A stretch of DNA of 64,000 bases, from contig NZ_BSRQ01000005.1 in assembly GCF_030268685.1 (NCBI RefSeq), positions 248,001 to 312,000 of the forward strand. The letters run 5' to 3'. Position 1 is the first letter of the stretch. The number at the start of each line of letters is the position of its first letter. Below the pieces are notes generated by a model. That model was not told the origin of the DNA and ran no database searches. It was given only the letters and a program-made list of their open reading frames with translations. Of the stretch, positions 1 to 7,337 are shown piece by piece. Both the position numbers and the translations under genes were made by a program. The stretch is from Microtetraspora sp. NBRC 13810. GTDB lineage: Bacteria > Actinomycetota > Actinomycetes > Streptosporangiales > Streptosporangiaceae.

Positions 1-482
1 CACTCAGACCTCTTCAGTCACACCAGTAACAATCCACGCTACCGGCCAGACGTCGGAGGTGTCTTCGCGATCTTCTCCACCGAGGCGGGGAGGTGCGCCG
101 CCGCTTCGGGGCTGAACTGCGGGAACGCTTTCCCGCCGGATGGGTACGGCACCGCCAGGCACCGCCCCGCACGGGCCCGAGATCCTACGGCTTCCGCTTC
201 ACGCGAGGAGGGCGGGCCGTGTCGTCGCCGGCGTCTACATGGGATGACGACCCCCGTCGAGGCAGACTTCCCCCGAGGGAGAACTCCCTCCACTCCACGT
301 ATGAAGTCCTTCCTCCCCAGAAGAAGATCCTTTCCTCCTACGAAGGCCCACAACGCCCTCGTCAAAGCCGTGGAACGCCTCCTCGGGAGTGTGAAACGTC
401 CTCCAACGTCCTCCTCGAAGTGCGGGACGCCCCCTCGGCGGTGCGCCCCACCGCGCTCACGTCCTCCTCGGTTACGGGAACG

Positions 483-572
483 CCGAAGCTCTCCTCTGTG
501 CCGAACCTCTCCTCCGTGCCGAAGTCCTCCGCTGTACCGAACCGCTCTTCTGTACCGAAGCCCTCCATCGCA
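483..572. repeat. Five 18-bp tandem units
   Basis: Five consecutive 18-bp units each begin with CCGAA and continue with a C/T-rich CTCTCCTCTGTG-like tail. Units start at 483, 501, 519, 537 and 555. Copies differ at several positions, so this is an old or diverging array. Because the unit is a multiple of three, the translations show hexapeptide repeats in every frame, which explains repetitive but meaningless open frames over it. Confidence 0.8.
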
Positions 573-1431
573 CCGGGGTCCTCGTCCGCTTCTCTTGCTC
601 CCTTGTCGGTGGGCTTCCCTCTGGCTCGGTTCGCCTCGGGTGTTCCTGTCCGATGTGGCGCTTCGGGTTGTCGGCATCGTCCCTGGTTGCACTGGTGGCG
701 CGCCGTACGGAGGCGCCGGGTGCCGCCGTGTGGGTTCTCGCCGTCGCGGCGCCTTGGGGGGCGGTCGAGGAAGTGTCGGTGTCTTCCGCTGCTTCTTGCG
801 AGGTGTCGAAGGGCGCACCTTGGAGGTGGGGTGCCGGAGGGTGCTGTTGGGGGTGGTGTCCGTGGGTGCTGCGTGGGGCTGTCGGAGGGATTGTTGGGTG
901 GGTATCCGAGGTGGCTTTCTGGGATGTTGGAGGGTTTTCGTATTGGGGATGCTTGTCTGCTTGGGCTGGCTTTGATCCTTGTGTGTGGTTTGCCTCGCTC
1001 TGGGGTGGTGGGAGTAGGGGGCCGCGGATGACGGTGGCGTAATCCAGGCGCACCCTGAAGGCACATCCCCTCAAGGCGCGGCGGCGGCGAGGAGTGGTGC
1101 GGCGGTGCCCGGCGCCTTTGTGCGGTGCGTGACCACTGCTCGGGCCCCTCGGTATCTCCCTGATCGTGTGCCGCCACTGGGCAAGCACCGCCTACGGCGG
1201 ATCCGTGGAGAACAGCCGTACGACGATGGTGAGTGTGCCGGGGAGGCTGACTCCCGCCGGCGCCTTTGAAGGCGAGATCGCCGCGTAACGGATGTGCCAG
1301 AGGTAGCAGGCTTCTGTGGGGGAGTGGAACTCGTCCAGCGGAAAGGCTTGCGTGCGTACGTAGTGCACCGCCGTGGCCGCCCAGGCGGTTCACCGGCTGC
1401 GCTCCGCCGTACGGCCGACGACACGCTCGCC

Positions 1432-1508
1432 CGAGCACCGAGCACCGAGCACCGAGCACCGAGCACCGAGCAGCGGGCAGCGGGCAGCGGGCAGCGGGCA
1501 GCGGGCGC
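1432..1508. repeat. Heptamer microsatellite, about 11 units
   Basis: Five copies of CGAGCAC (from 1432) are followed by one CGAGCAG and four CGGGCAG, with a degenerate last unit ending near 1508. The unit changes once along the array, as expected from slippage after a point mutation. The length is not a multiple of three, so unit-number changes would shift any reading frame across it. This argues against a gene here. Confidence 0.9.
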
Positions 1509-1604
1509 CCAGCCGCGTGTCGGGCCGAGCATCGGGCCGCGTACTGAGCCGCTGCCTGTCCGACCGTGCCCTCGGCGCCCAGCAGCCTCGATGCCGCCAC
1601 CCGA

Positions 1605-1690
1605 CCGATGCGCCTTGGCCGTGCGCCACCCCCGATCAATGCCCCTTGGCTGCGCCACCCCGGCCGATGCCCCTTGGCCGCGCGCCACCC
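1605..1690. repeat. Three 27-30-bp direct repeats
   Basis: Three consecutive units (1605-1631, 1632-1660, 1661-1690) share the pattern CCGAT...CCTTGGC...GCGCCACCC, with small length differences. They lie just upstream of the metallo-hydrolase promoter. No binding function can be assigned from sequence. Confidence 0.75.
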
Positions 1691-1746
1691 CGTACGGGTA
1701 CCTCCCGGGGCGCAGCGGCTGAGAAGAGGGGTGCCTCCAGGAATAG

Positions 1747-1774
1747 TTGACACGACATGCATGTCGTGTAATCT
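1747..1774 (+). promoter_or_regulatory. Promoter with embedded 20-bp palindromic operator
   Basis: A perfect -35 hexamer TTGACA (1747-1752) and a -10-like TAATCT (1769-1774) are 16 bp apart. The sequence between and over them, 1750-1769, is a perfect 20-bp palindrome made of ACACGACATG and its reverse complement. A repressor bound there would cover both promoter elements. The obvious candidate is the MarR protein encoded second in this operon. The predicted transcription start (about 1781-1782) coincides with the ATG of the first gene, so the transcript is probably leaderless. Confidence 0.8.
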
Positions 1775-1781
1775 ATTGAGC

Positions 1782-2687
1782 ATGAGAAGCGAACTGAAGA
1801 GTGTGGGAAGTTCGATCAAGCAGGTGGCTGTGGTCAGTACTGGGACGGTGGCGATTCATCCGGAGCATGTGGGGCCTACCCGTAAGCCGTTGTACTGGTG
1901 GTTGTTCACCTCGCGCCGGTGGACCCGTCCGTTGCCGATCAACGTTTATGTGATCGAGCATGACCAGGGGCTGGTGCTGTTCGACACCGGGCAGGATCGG
2001 GCGTCGGTGACCGAGGCCGACTACTTTCCCGGTGGTGTCACCGGGGTGGTGTTCGACAAGCTGGCCCGGTTCGACATCGGGGCCGAAGAGACGCTCACGG
2101 CGCGGCTGGCGGGCATCGGTTACGACATCGCCGATGTGCGGATGGCCGTGCTCTCCCACCTGCATCAGGATCACATCGGGGGGCTGCCCGAGCTGGCCGG
2201 TGCGGAGATCGTGATCAGTCGTGAGGAGTGGCGCAGCCTCGACGGGCCGCTGCCCGGTGCGCGCGGGCTCCTCCGCTCTCACATCGATCTTCCCGGGTTG
2301 CGCTGGCGTCATGTGGATCCCGGGCCCATCGACGATCCTGCGGTCGCGCCCTTCACGACCGGCCACGACCTGTTCGGCGACGGCAGCATGGTCCTGCTGC
2401 CGACTCCCGGCCACACCCCCGGCTCGCTGTCGATGCTGGTGCGAGTTCCCGGGCAGCCGCCGTTGCTCATGGTGGGCGACCTGACCTATGACGCGCACCT
2501 GCTGGAAGAAGGACACGTGCCGGGCGTCGGGAAGAAGCGGCAGCTTGACGAGAGCACCAGGGCGATCAACCTGCTGCGGGAGCGGCACCCGGACCTGGTG
2601 GTCCTTCCCGCCCACGATCCGGGGGCGGCGGCGCGGCTGGCCCCGGTGACCAGGGCCCTGGCGGGGAGGCGGGAGGTCGCCGCGTGA
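1782..2687 (+). CDS. AHL-lactonase-like metallo-beta-lactamase-fold hydrolase
   Basis: A 301-residue zinc hydrolase of the metallo-beta-lactamase fold, closest in layout to N-acyl-homoserine lactonases. The metal site is intact: SHLHQDHIGG (HxHxDH), TPGHTPGS, the bridging Asp in GDLTYD and a late LPAHDPG His. The early NVYVIEHDQGLVLFDTGQD block is also typical. ATG 1782 is preferred because it coincides with the expected start of transcription and no ribosome site is visible; an in-frame ATG at 1761 lies inside the operator. The gene overlaps the downstream MarR gene by 4 bp (GTGA). The control by a MarR palindrome suggests induction by a small ligand, possibly a lactone substrate. The substrate is inference; only the fold and metal site are seen. 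Confidence 0.85.
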   Translation: MRSELKSVGSSIKQVAVVSTGTVAIHPEHVGPTRKPLYWWLFTSRRWTRPLPINVYVIEHDQGLVLFDTGQDRASVTEADYFPGGVTGVVFDKLARFDIGAEETLTARLAGIGYDIADVRMAVLSHLHQDHIGGLPELAGAEIVISREEWRSLDGPLPGARGLLRSHIDLPGLRWRHVDPGPIDDPAVAPFTTGHDLFGDGSMVLLPTPGHTPGSLSMLVRVPGQPPLLMVGDLTYDAHLLEEGHVPGVGKKRQLDESTRAINLLRERHPDLVVLPAHDPGAAARLAPVTRALAGRREVAA

Positions 2688-3142
2688 GGCCCGCGGAAGA
2701 GCTCCGGTACCTCATCCTGGCCGCCCAGCGCGAGGGCAACAGGATGCTCGCCCAGGCCCTGCGGCCGCTCGGCGTCACCCCCTCGCAGGCCGAGGTGATC
2801 CGCATCCTGCAGGATCGTGGGCAGCTCACCCTCAACGGCCTCGGCGACCTGCTGGTCTGCGAGAGCGGCAACAGTCCCAGCCGGCTGATCGACCGGCTCG
2901 CGTCCGCGGGCCTGGTCAGCCGCCAGGTGTCGGCGTACGACCGCCGCCACGTCGAGCTGTCCCTCACCGAGGAGGGGCTGCGCCTCGCCGGGCAGATCAT
3001 CGCGATCGAAGAAGAGCTCTATCGATCCCTCGACGCCGCGGCCGAAGGCCACGACCTGGAACCGCTCACCGGTTTCCTCCGGGCCTTCGTCGCCGGCCGC
3101 CCGGCCGGCGAGGCCCTGGCCCGTCGCCGAGACGCCGAATGA
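2684..3142 (+). CDS. MarR-family transcriptional regulator
   Basis: A 152-residue winged-helix protein of the MarR family. The recognition-helix region is GVTPSQAEVIRILQDRGQLT...ESGNSPSRLIDRLASAGLV, followed by the wing DRRHVELSLTEEG and C-terminal dimerisation helices. Length is typical. It starts with GTG overlapping the stop of the hydrolase gene, so the two are translationally coupled. The palindrome at 1750-1769 in the operon promoter is the likely binding site, giving negative autoregulation. The ligand is unknown; acyl-lactones or phenolics would fit the partner enzyme but cannot be read from sequence. Confidence 0.88.
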   Translation: MRPAEELRYLILAAQREGNRMLAQALRPLGVTPSQAEVIRILQDRGQLTLNGLGDLLVCESGNSPSRLIDRLASAGLVSRQVSAYDRRHVELSLTEEGLRLAGQIIAIEEELYRSLDAAAEGHDLEPLTGFLRAFVAGRPAGEALARRRDAE

Positions 3143-3215
3143 CGCTCACACGACACCGAACATCGACACCGAACCCGAGACGCCGAACCACCACAACCGA
3201 GCAAGGAGCCCCGTC

Positions 3216-3623
3216 ATGACCTCCCAGGCAAGCACCCGGTACGTACCCGCGCCGCTGTCCCGTGTTCGTCAGGTGCTGCTCGATCCGCTGGCGTTGCCTG
3301 ACTGGAACTCGGCCTTTCTCACCCTCGCCGGGCCCGCTCACGCCGCCACGGGCGTCTCGTATCCCATCACGGTGCGCGGCGGGTTCAGTGGAAGCTGGGA
3401 GTACACGAAGATCACGGATCGGCGGATCGACGCGGACTGGCGCTTTCCGGGATTCCTGGAGAACGGCACGTGGCGGCTGCGGCCGCATGGCGACGGCACC
3501 GTGGTGACGCACGAGTTCCGGCACCAGGGGCCCATGGCGCGCATTCTGAGCAAGGCGTATCGCGGCGTCGCCGAGCTGCGGCTCGATCGTCTCGTCCAGC
3601 GGGTCGCGCGGCCGGGCCGGTGA
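3216..3623 (+). CDS. SRPBCC (polyketide cyclase/dehydrase-like) small protein
   Basis: A 135-residue START/SRPBCC-fold protein. It shows the N-terminal strand with the conserved PLALPDWNSAF (LxDPxxxPxW) segment and a final amphipathic helix (ILSKAYRGVAELRLDRLVQRV). Members of this group bind hydrophobic ligands in a cavity; none is identifiable here. An AAGGAG ribosome site lies about 8 bp before the ATG. It follows the MarR gene by 73 bp on the same strand and may be co-transcribed. Confidence 0.75.
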   Translation: MTSQASTRYVPAPLSRVRQVLLDPLALPDWNSAFLTLAGPAHAATGVSYPITVRGGFSGSWEYTKITDRRIDADWRFPGFLENGTWRLRPHGDGTVVTHEFRHQGPMARILSKAYRGVAELRLDRLVQRVARPGR

Positions 3624-3704
3624 CGCCGCCCGTGGGAGGCCGCGCCCGGCCGGCGGTGGCCTCCCCCCATACCGCCCGCCCCAGCGGGGGACGGCCGGCT
3701 GCGG

Positions 3705-4787
3705 TCAGCCGACGGACCTGGTCCAGTGGGATTCGAGGTAGGACTTGGCGGTGTCGGTTTCCGGGATGGTGAGGAAGACGGGCTTGGCCGGGGCCGGGGG
3801 CAGCTTGGCGGCGGCCTCCCGGTCCACGGTGCCGCGCATCTGGAGGGCTTCCAGGCGGGCCGGGCGGGCGTGGCCCTTGAGGAAGAGGTTCTGGCCCTCG
3901 TCGGAGTAGAGGAACTCCTGCCACAGGCGGGCCGCGGCGGGGTGCGGGGCGCCCCGGTTGATGGCCTGGACGTAGTAGGAGCCGATGGCCGAGGGGCCGG
4001 GCAGCGCGACCTTCCACGCCTTGCCGCCGTCCATGGCCATCCGTCCGGCGTTGAGGTACTCCCAGTCGATGACGGCGGTGGGCGTCTTGCCGGAGAGCGC
4101 GAAGTTGCCCGCCTGCCTGAGCCGCGAGAAGAATTTCACGCCGCGCTCGGCGGAGGCGCTCTCGCCGGACAGGGAGGCGGCCATCACGCCGTTGAACGCG
4201 GCGGCGGTGCGCAGCGGGTCGCCGGGCAGCGCCACGACGTAGCCGGGCTTGAGCAGGTCGGCGTACGTGGCCGGCGGCCGCACCTTGCGCGAGTCGTAGC
4301 CGATCGACATATAGCCGCCGTAGGCGCCGTACCACTTGCCGGAGTGGTTCTTCAGCTGGTCGGGGATGTCCTGCCAGTTCTGCACCCGGTAAGGGGCGAA
4401 GAGGCTCTCGTTGGCCACGGCGACGTCCACGCCGAGGTCGAAGACGTCGGGCACGTGGGCGCCCGGCTTCGGCTGGGTGGCGGACATGATCTCCTGGTGA
4501 CTGCTCGCATTGGGTTCGAGCTGTTCGACCTTGATGCCGTACTTGTCGGAGAAGGTGTCCAGGATCTCACCGTAGTTGGCCCAGTCCCTGGGCAGGCCGA
4601 TGACGGTGAGCGTCCCTTCCTTCCTGGCCGCCTCGACCAGGCGCTCCATCGAGGAGAAGCCCTCTCGCAAGGAGGCGGCCTGCGGGTTCACCGGTGGGAG
4701 CTTCTTGGGGTCCGTCGCCGGTGCGCCACAGCCGGCGAGTGCGCTGGCGAGGATCACCGTCGCTGCGGCGCGGGTGCTAAGTGTCAC
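3705..4787 (-). CDS. Solute-binding lipoprotein of a polyamine/iron-type ABC importer
   Basis: A 360-residue extracellular binding protein. The signal peptide ends in the lipobox LAGC, so Cys19 is the expected lipidated residue. The body fits the spermidine/putrescine or Fe(III) solute-binding class: GTLTVIGLPRDWANYGEILDTFSDKYGIKVE near the N-terminus, an IGYDSRKV hinge segment and a C-terminal WQEFLYSDEGQNLFLKGHA. No permease or ATPase lies beside it, so it either works with a distant transporter or is an orphan. It converges on the SRPBCC gene. The ligand class is inference from family resemblance. Confidence 0.8.
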   Translation of the reverse strand: MTLSTRAAATVILASALAGCGAPATDPKKLPPVNPQAASLREGFSSMERLVEAARKEGTLTVIGLPRDWANYGEILDTFSDKYGIKVEQLEPNASSHQEIMSATQPKPGAHVPDVFDLGVDVAVANESLFAPYRVQNWQDIPDQLKNHSGKWYGAYGGYMSIGYDSRKVRPPATYADLLKPGYVVALPGDPLRTAAAFNGVMAASLSGESASAERGVKFFSRLRQAGNFALSGKTPTAVIDWEYLNAGRMAMDGGKAWKVALPGPSAIGSYYVQAINRGAPHPAAARLWQEFLYSDEGQNLFLKGHARPARLEALQMRGTVDREAAAKLPPAPAKPVFLTIPETDTAKSYLESHWTRSVG

Positions 4788-4869
4788 GAGATGAATACTT
4801 ACCGCTATACTTCCAGGCGTCGAGTAGGCGCGGCCGGTGACCTGTGAAAGACCGGTGACCTGGAAGGAC

Positions 4870-5091
4870 TCAGAGGGGTGGCACCACTTTGGCGGCTGCG
4901 AGCGTCTCTTCGGCGATCTCGACGAGCTCGCCGTTCCGCCTGCGCACCGTGAGCACCCCGTCGCACCACGACACCAGCTCGCCCACGGTGTCCCGGAAGC
5001 CCTCGGCGGTGCTGCGCCGCACGGTCACGCGTTTGCCCACGTCGGCGGGCGCTATCGCGACGACGAGGCGGGCGCCGAAACGCGGTGGCAT
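4870..5091 (-). CDS. Small beta-barrel (SH3-like) protein of 73 residues
   Basis: A short protein whose middle (GKRVTVRRSTAEGFRDTVGELVSWCDGVLTVRR...GELVEIAEETLAAAKVVPP) resembles the small beta-rich domain that precedes the acetyltransferase domain in some actinobacterial GNAT proteins. Here it stands alone. The start at 5091 is chosen because GGAGGGGGG sits 8 bp upstream; a longer frame from 5130 lacks such a site. It diverges from fdxA, a neighbourhood common in actinomycetes. Function is unknown. Confidence 0.7.
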   Translation of the reverse strand: MPPRFGARLVVAIAPADVGKRVTVRRSTAEGFRDTVGELVSWCDGVLTVRRRNGELVEIAEETLAAAKVVPPL

Positions 5092-5198
5092 CGAGTTTGC
5101 CCCCCTCCGTTTCAGACATTCCCCGGACACGGCAATACTAGGGCGTATAAACCCGCGGTCGGAGTCGCGCCTAGGTGCGGAGAAGTAAGGAGCCCGAG

Positions 5199-5525
5199 GT
5201 GACCTACGTCATCGCGCAGCCTTGCGTGGACGTCTTGGACAAGGCGTGCATCGAGGAGTGCCCTGTCGATTGCATCTACGAGGGCGAGCGCATGCTTTAC
5301 ATCCACCCCGACGAATGCGTGGACTGCGGCGCGTGCGAGCCTGTCTGCCCCGTAGAGGCGATCTTCTATGAGGACGACCTTCCCGAGCAGTGGAAGGACT
5401 TCTACAAGGCCAACGTCGACTTCTTCGAGGACCTCGGCTCGCCCGGTGGCGCGTCCAAGGTGGGGAAGATCGACAAGGACCACCCGACCGTCGCCGCGCT
5501 GCCGCCACAGGGCGAGGACCACTAG
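5199..5525 (+). CDS. fdxA: Seven-iron ferredoxin (3Fe-4S/4Fe-4S)
   Basis: A 108-residue low-potential electron carrier of the cytoplasm. The N-terminal cluster-binding region is [18 protein letters not shown] (Cys9, 17, 21, 25), and the second motif is [12 protein letters not shown]. This spacing matches bacterial 7Fe ferredoxins, where one cluster lacks an iron. The C-terminal extension ([20 protein letters not shown]...) is typical of the actinobacterial FdxA/FdxC group. GTG 5199 is chosen because AAGGAG lies 6 bp upstream; an earlier GTG lacks a site. It precedes dapC, the same order as in Mycobacterium, and probably serves general redox partners rather than lysine synthesis. Confidence 0.93.
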   Translation: MTYVIAQPCVDVLDKACIEECPVDCIYEGERMLYIHPDECVDCGACEPVCPVEAIFYEDDLPEQWKDFYKANVDFFEDLGSPGGASKVGKIDKDHPTVAALPPQGEDH

Positions 5526-5536
5526 CTGATCGCCGT

Positions 5537-5560
5537 CCCCCTGCCCGCCGCGGCAGGGGG
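5537..5560 (+). terminator. Hairpin between fdxA and dapC
   Basis: CCCCCTGCC (5537-5545) pairs perfectly with GGCAGGGGG (5552-5560) across a 6-nt loop. No T-run follows. In this GC-rich genome such a stem can still end or weaken transcription, separating fdxA from dapC or attenuating read-through into it. Confidence 0.5.
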
Positions 5561-5589
5561 CGTCGCCACCTACCCCTGGGGGAGAGTCG

Positions 5590-6669
5590 TTGAACGGGCT
5601 GCCGGATTTTCCATGGGACAGGCTCGCGCCGTACAAGGAGCGGGCACTGGCACATCCCGACGGCATCGTCGACCTGTCGGTCGGCACCCCGGTCGATCCG
5701 GTGCCCGAGCTCGTGCGACAGGCCCTCACAGCCGCGGCCGACAGTCCCGGCTACCCCCAGACGTACGGCACGGCCAGGCTGCGTGAGGCGGCCGCCGGTT
5801 GGCTGCGCCGCCGGCACGGCGTGAGTGTCGATCCGGCGGCCGTGCTCCCGGTGATCGGCTCCAAGGAGCTGGTCGCGTGGCTGCCGACCCTGCTGGGCGT
5901 GCGGCCGGGCGAGCGGGTGGTCTTCCCCGAGCTGGCCTATCCCACCTACGACGTGGGGGCGCGGCTGGCGGGGGCGGAGCCGTTCGCGGCCGACGGGCTG
6001 CTGTCGCTCGGGCCGGAGACGGTGCCGCTGGTCTGGGTCAACTCGCCGTCCAACCCCACCGGAAAGGTGCTGCCCGCCGAGCACCTGCGCAAGGTCGTCG
6101 CCTGGGCGCGGGAGCGCGGCTGCGTGGTCGCCTCCGACGAGTGCTACATCGAGCTGGGCTGGGAGGAGCGACCCGTCTCCATCCTGCATCCCGATGTCTG
6201 CGAAGGCAGCCACGAGGGGCTGCTCGCGGTGCACTCGCTGTCGAAGCGTTCCAACCTGGCCGGTTACCGGGCCGCGTTCGTGGCGGGCGATCCCGCGCTG
6301 GTCTCGCGGCTGCTCGAGGTGCGCAAGCACGCGGGCATGATCATGCCGGAGCCGGTGCAGGCGGCGATGGCCGCGGCGCTGGACGACGACGCGCACGCCG
6401 AGGAGCAGCGCGGGCGTTACGCGGCGCGGCGGGCGGTGCTGCGGCCCGCCCTGGAGGCCGCCGGCTGGCGGATCGAGCACTCGGTGGCCGGCCTGTACCT
6501 GTGGGCGTCCAACGGCGAGAGCTGCTGGGATCAGGTCAGGGAGCTTTCCGGAAAGGGGATTCTGGTCGCCCCCGGTGAGTTCTACGGAACCGCAGGTGAG
6601 CGCCATGTCCGCATCGCCGTCACGGCGACTGACGAGCGGATCGGTGCGGCCGTGGAGCGACTCCAGTAA
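5590..6669 (+). CDS. dapC: N-succinyldiaminopimelate aminotransferase
   Basis: A 359-residue class I/II PLP aminotransferase. It transfers an amino group from glutamate to N-succinyl-2-amino-6-ketopimelate in the succinylase branch of diaminopimelate and lysine synthesis. Visible motifs are SVGTPVDPVP at the N-terminus, PGYPQTYGTARLREA, the substrate segment NSPSNPTGKVL, the PLP-contacting SDECYIELGW and the Schiff-base lysine in SLSKRSNLAGYR. The start is TTG 5590 behind GGGGGAGAG. The dapC assignment rests on family type and on the fdxA-dapC order shared with other actinomycetes; dapD and dapE lie 5 kb downstream in the same direction. Confidence 0.87.
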   Translation: MNGLPDFPWDRLAPYKERALAHPDGIVDLSVGTPVDPVPELVRQALTAAADSPGYPQTYGTARLREAAAGWLRRRHGVSVDPAAVLPVIGSKELVAWLPTLLGVRPGERVVFPELAYPTYDVGARLAGAEPFAADGLLSLGPETVPLVWVNSPSNPTGKVLPAEHLRKVVAWARERGCVVASDECYIELGWEERPVSILHPDVCEGSHEGLLAVHSLSKRSNLAGYRAAFVAGDPALVSRLLEVRKHAGMIMPEPVQAAMAAALDDDAHAEEQRGRYAARRAVLRPALEAAGWRIEHSVAGLYLWASNGESCWDQVRELSGKGILVAPGEFYGTAGERHVRIAVTATDERIGAAVERLQ

Positions 6670-6680
6670 GATCCGGCTGC

Positions 6681-7337
6681 ATGACCTCTGCGGTCGTTCT
6701 CGGACTGAGCGCCGCCCTGCTCGCTCTTCTGCTCGGCGCCTTGGTCGTCACCATGCGACAGGACAGGAAGCGGTCCACCGCTCCCGTCCCCCAGCCCCTG
6801 CCGGGGCCAGTCGACGATCCGGCGCAGCCCGGTACGGGCCGGGTGGGCACCGACTATCCGGATCCGCGCACCATCAAGGTGGGGGACACGGTCGACTGCC
6901 CCGGCGTGCGCGCCCGGGTCCGCGGGGCGTTGCACGTGTCCTGGCGTGGCAAGCAGTGGACCGAGTACCGGCTGGACGACAAGGCGCGGCAGTACCAGTG
7001 GCTGTCCGTCGAAGAGGTCCAGCACGAGTTCGGCGACGTCCCCTCCCATCTGGAGGTGCTGCTGTGGACCTCGGTGCCCACGATGGGCATGGTCCCGGCC
7101 AAGAGCACACTGATCATGGAGGGCGTGGAGTTCGCCCCCGAGCAGCGGGGCACGGCCGCCTTCCGCTCCGAGGGGGACACCGGCCATCCTGAGCGCGGGT
7201 TGCTCGACTTCGCCGAGTACCGCGCGCAGGACGGGCGGCTGCTGTCCTTCGACCGGGTGCAGGGCGACGCGTGGGGCGCGTCCTACGCCAGCCCGCTGCC
7301 CCCCGGCTCCATCAAGATCGAGCGCGCCCCCGCCTAG
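6681..7337 (+). CDS. Membrane-anchored DUF4178 protein
   Basis: A 218-residue protein with an N-terminal membrane helix (about residues 4-23) followed by a charged, proline-rich linker. The C-terminal domain contains TIKVGDTVDCPGVRARVRG...WTEYRLDD...YQWLSVEE, which fits the DUF4178 pattern. No enzymatic residues stand out. It starts 11 bp after dapC ends and probably shares its transcript. Its 3' end overlaps the convergent glycosyltransferase by 26 bp. Function is unknown. Confidence 0.75.
   Translation: MTSAVVLGLSAALLALLLGALVVTMRQDRKRSTAPVPQPLPGPVDDPAQPGTGRVGTDYPDPRTIKVGDTVDCPGVRARVRGALHVSWRGKQWTEYRLDDKARQYQWLSVEEVQHEFGDVPSHLEVLLWTSVPTMGMVPAKSTLIMEGVEFAPEQRGTAAFRSEGDTGHPERGLLDFAEYRAQDGRLLSFDRVQGDAWGASYASPLPPGSIKIERAPA

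Larger units (their letters stand above)
1..1746. other. Repeat-rich stretch with no convincing gene
   Basis: All six frames carry long open frames here, but their translations are low in complexity (Arg/Pro/Ser/Thr rich), they overlap one another on both strands, and none shows a recognisable domain. The stretch holds three blocks of short tandem repeats, listed separately, and many loose repeats built on a CCTCCTC core between about 280 and 480. In a high-GC genome stop codons are rare, so long open frames mean little. I read it as intergenic or decayed sequence. A small unrecognised gene cannot be excluded. Confidence 0.55.

Noticed and set aside
1432-1508. Possible CRISPR or iteron array
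   Set aside because: The units are 7 bp with no spacers, so it is a microsatellite. No cas genes or replication genes are present.
362-1819. A 485-codon minus-strand frame and other long frames in the left 1.7 kb
   Set aside because: They cross heptamer and 18-bp repeats, overlap each other on both strands, and show no domain; the minus-strand frame also runs through the promoter of the metallo-hydrolase.
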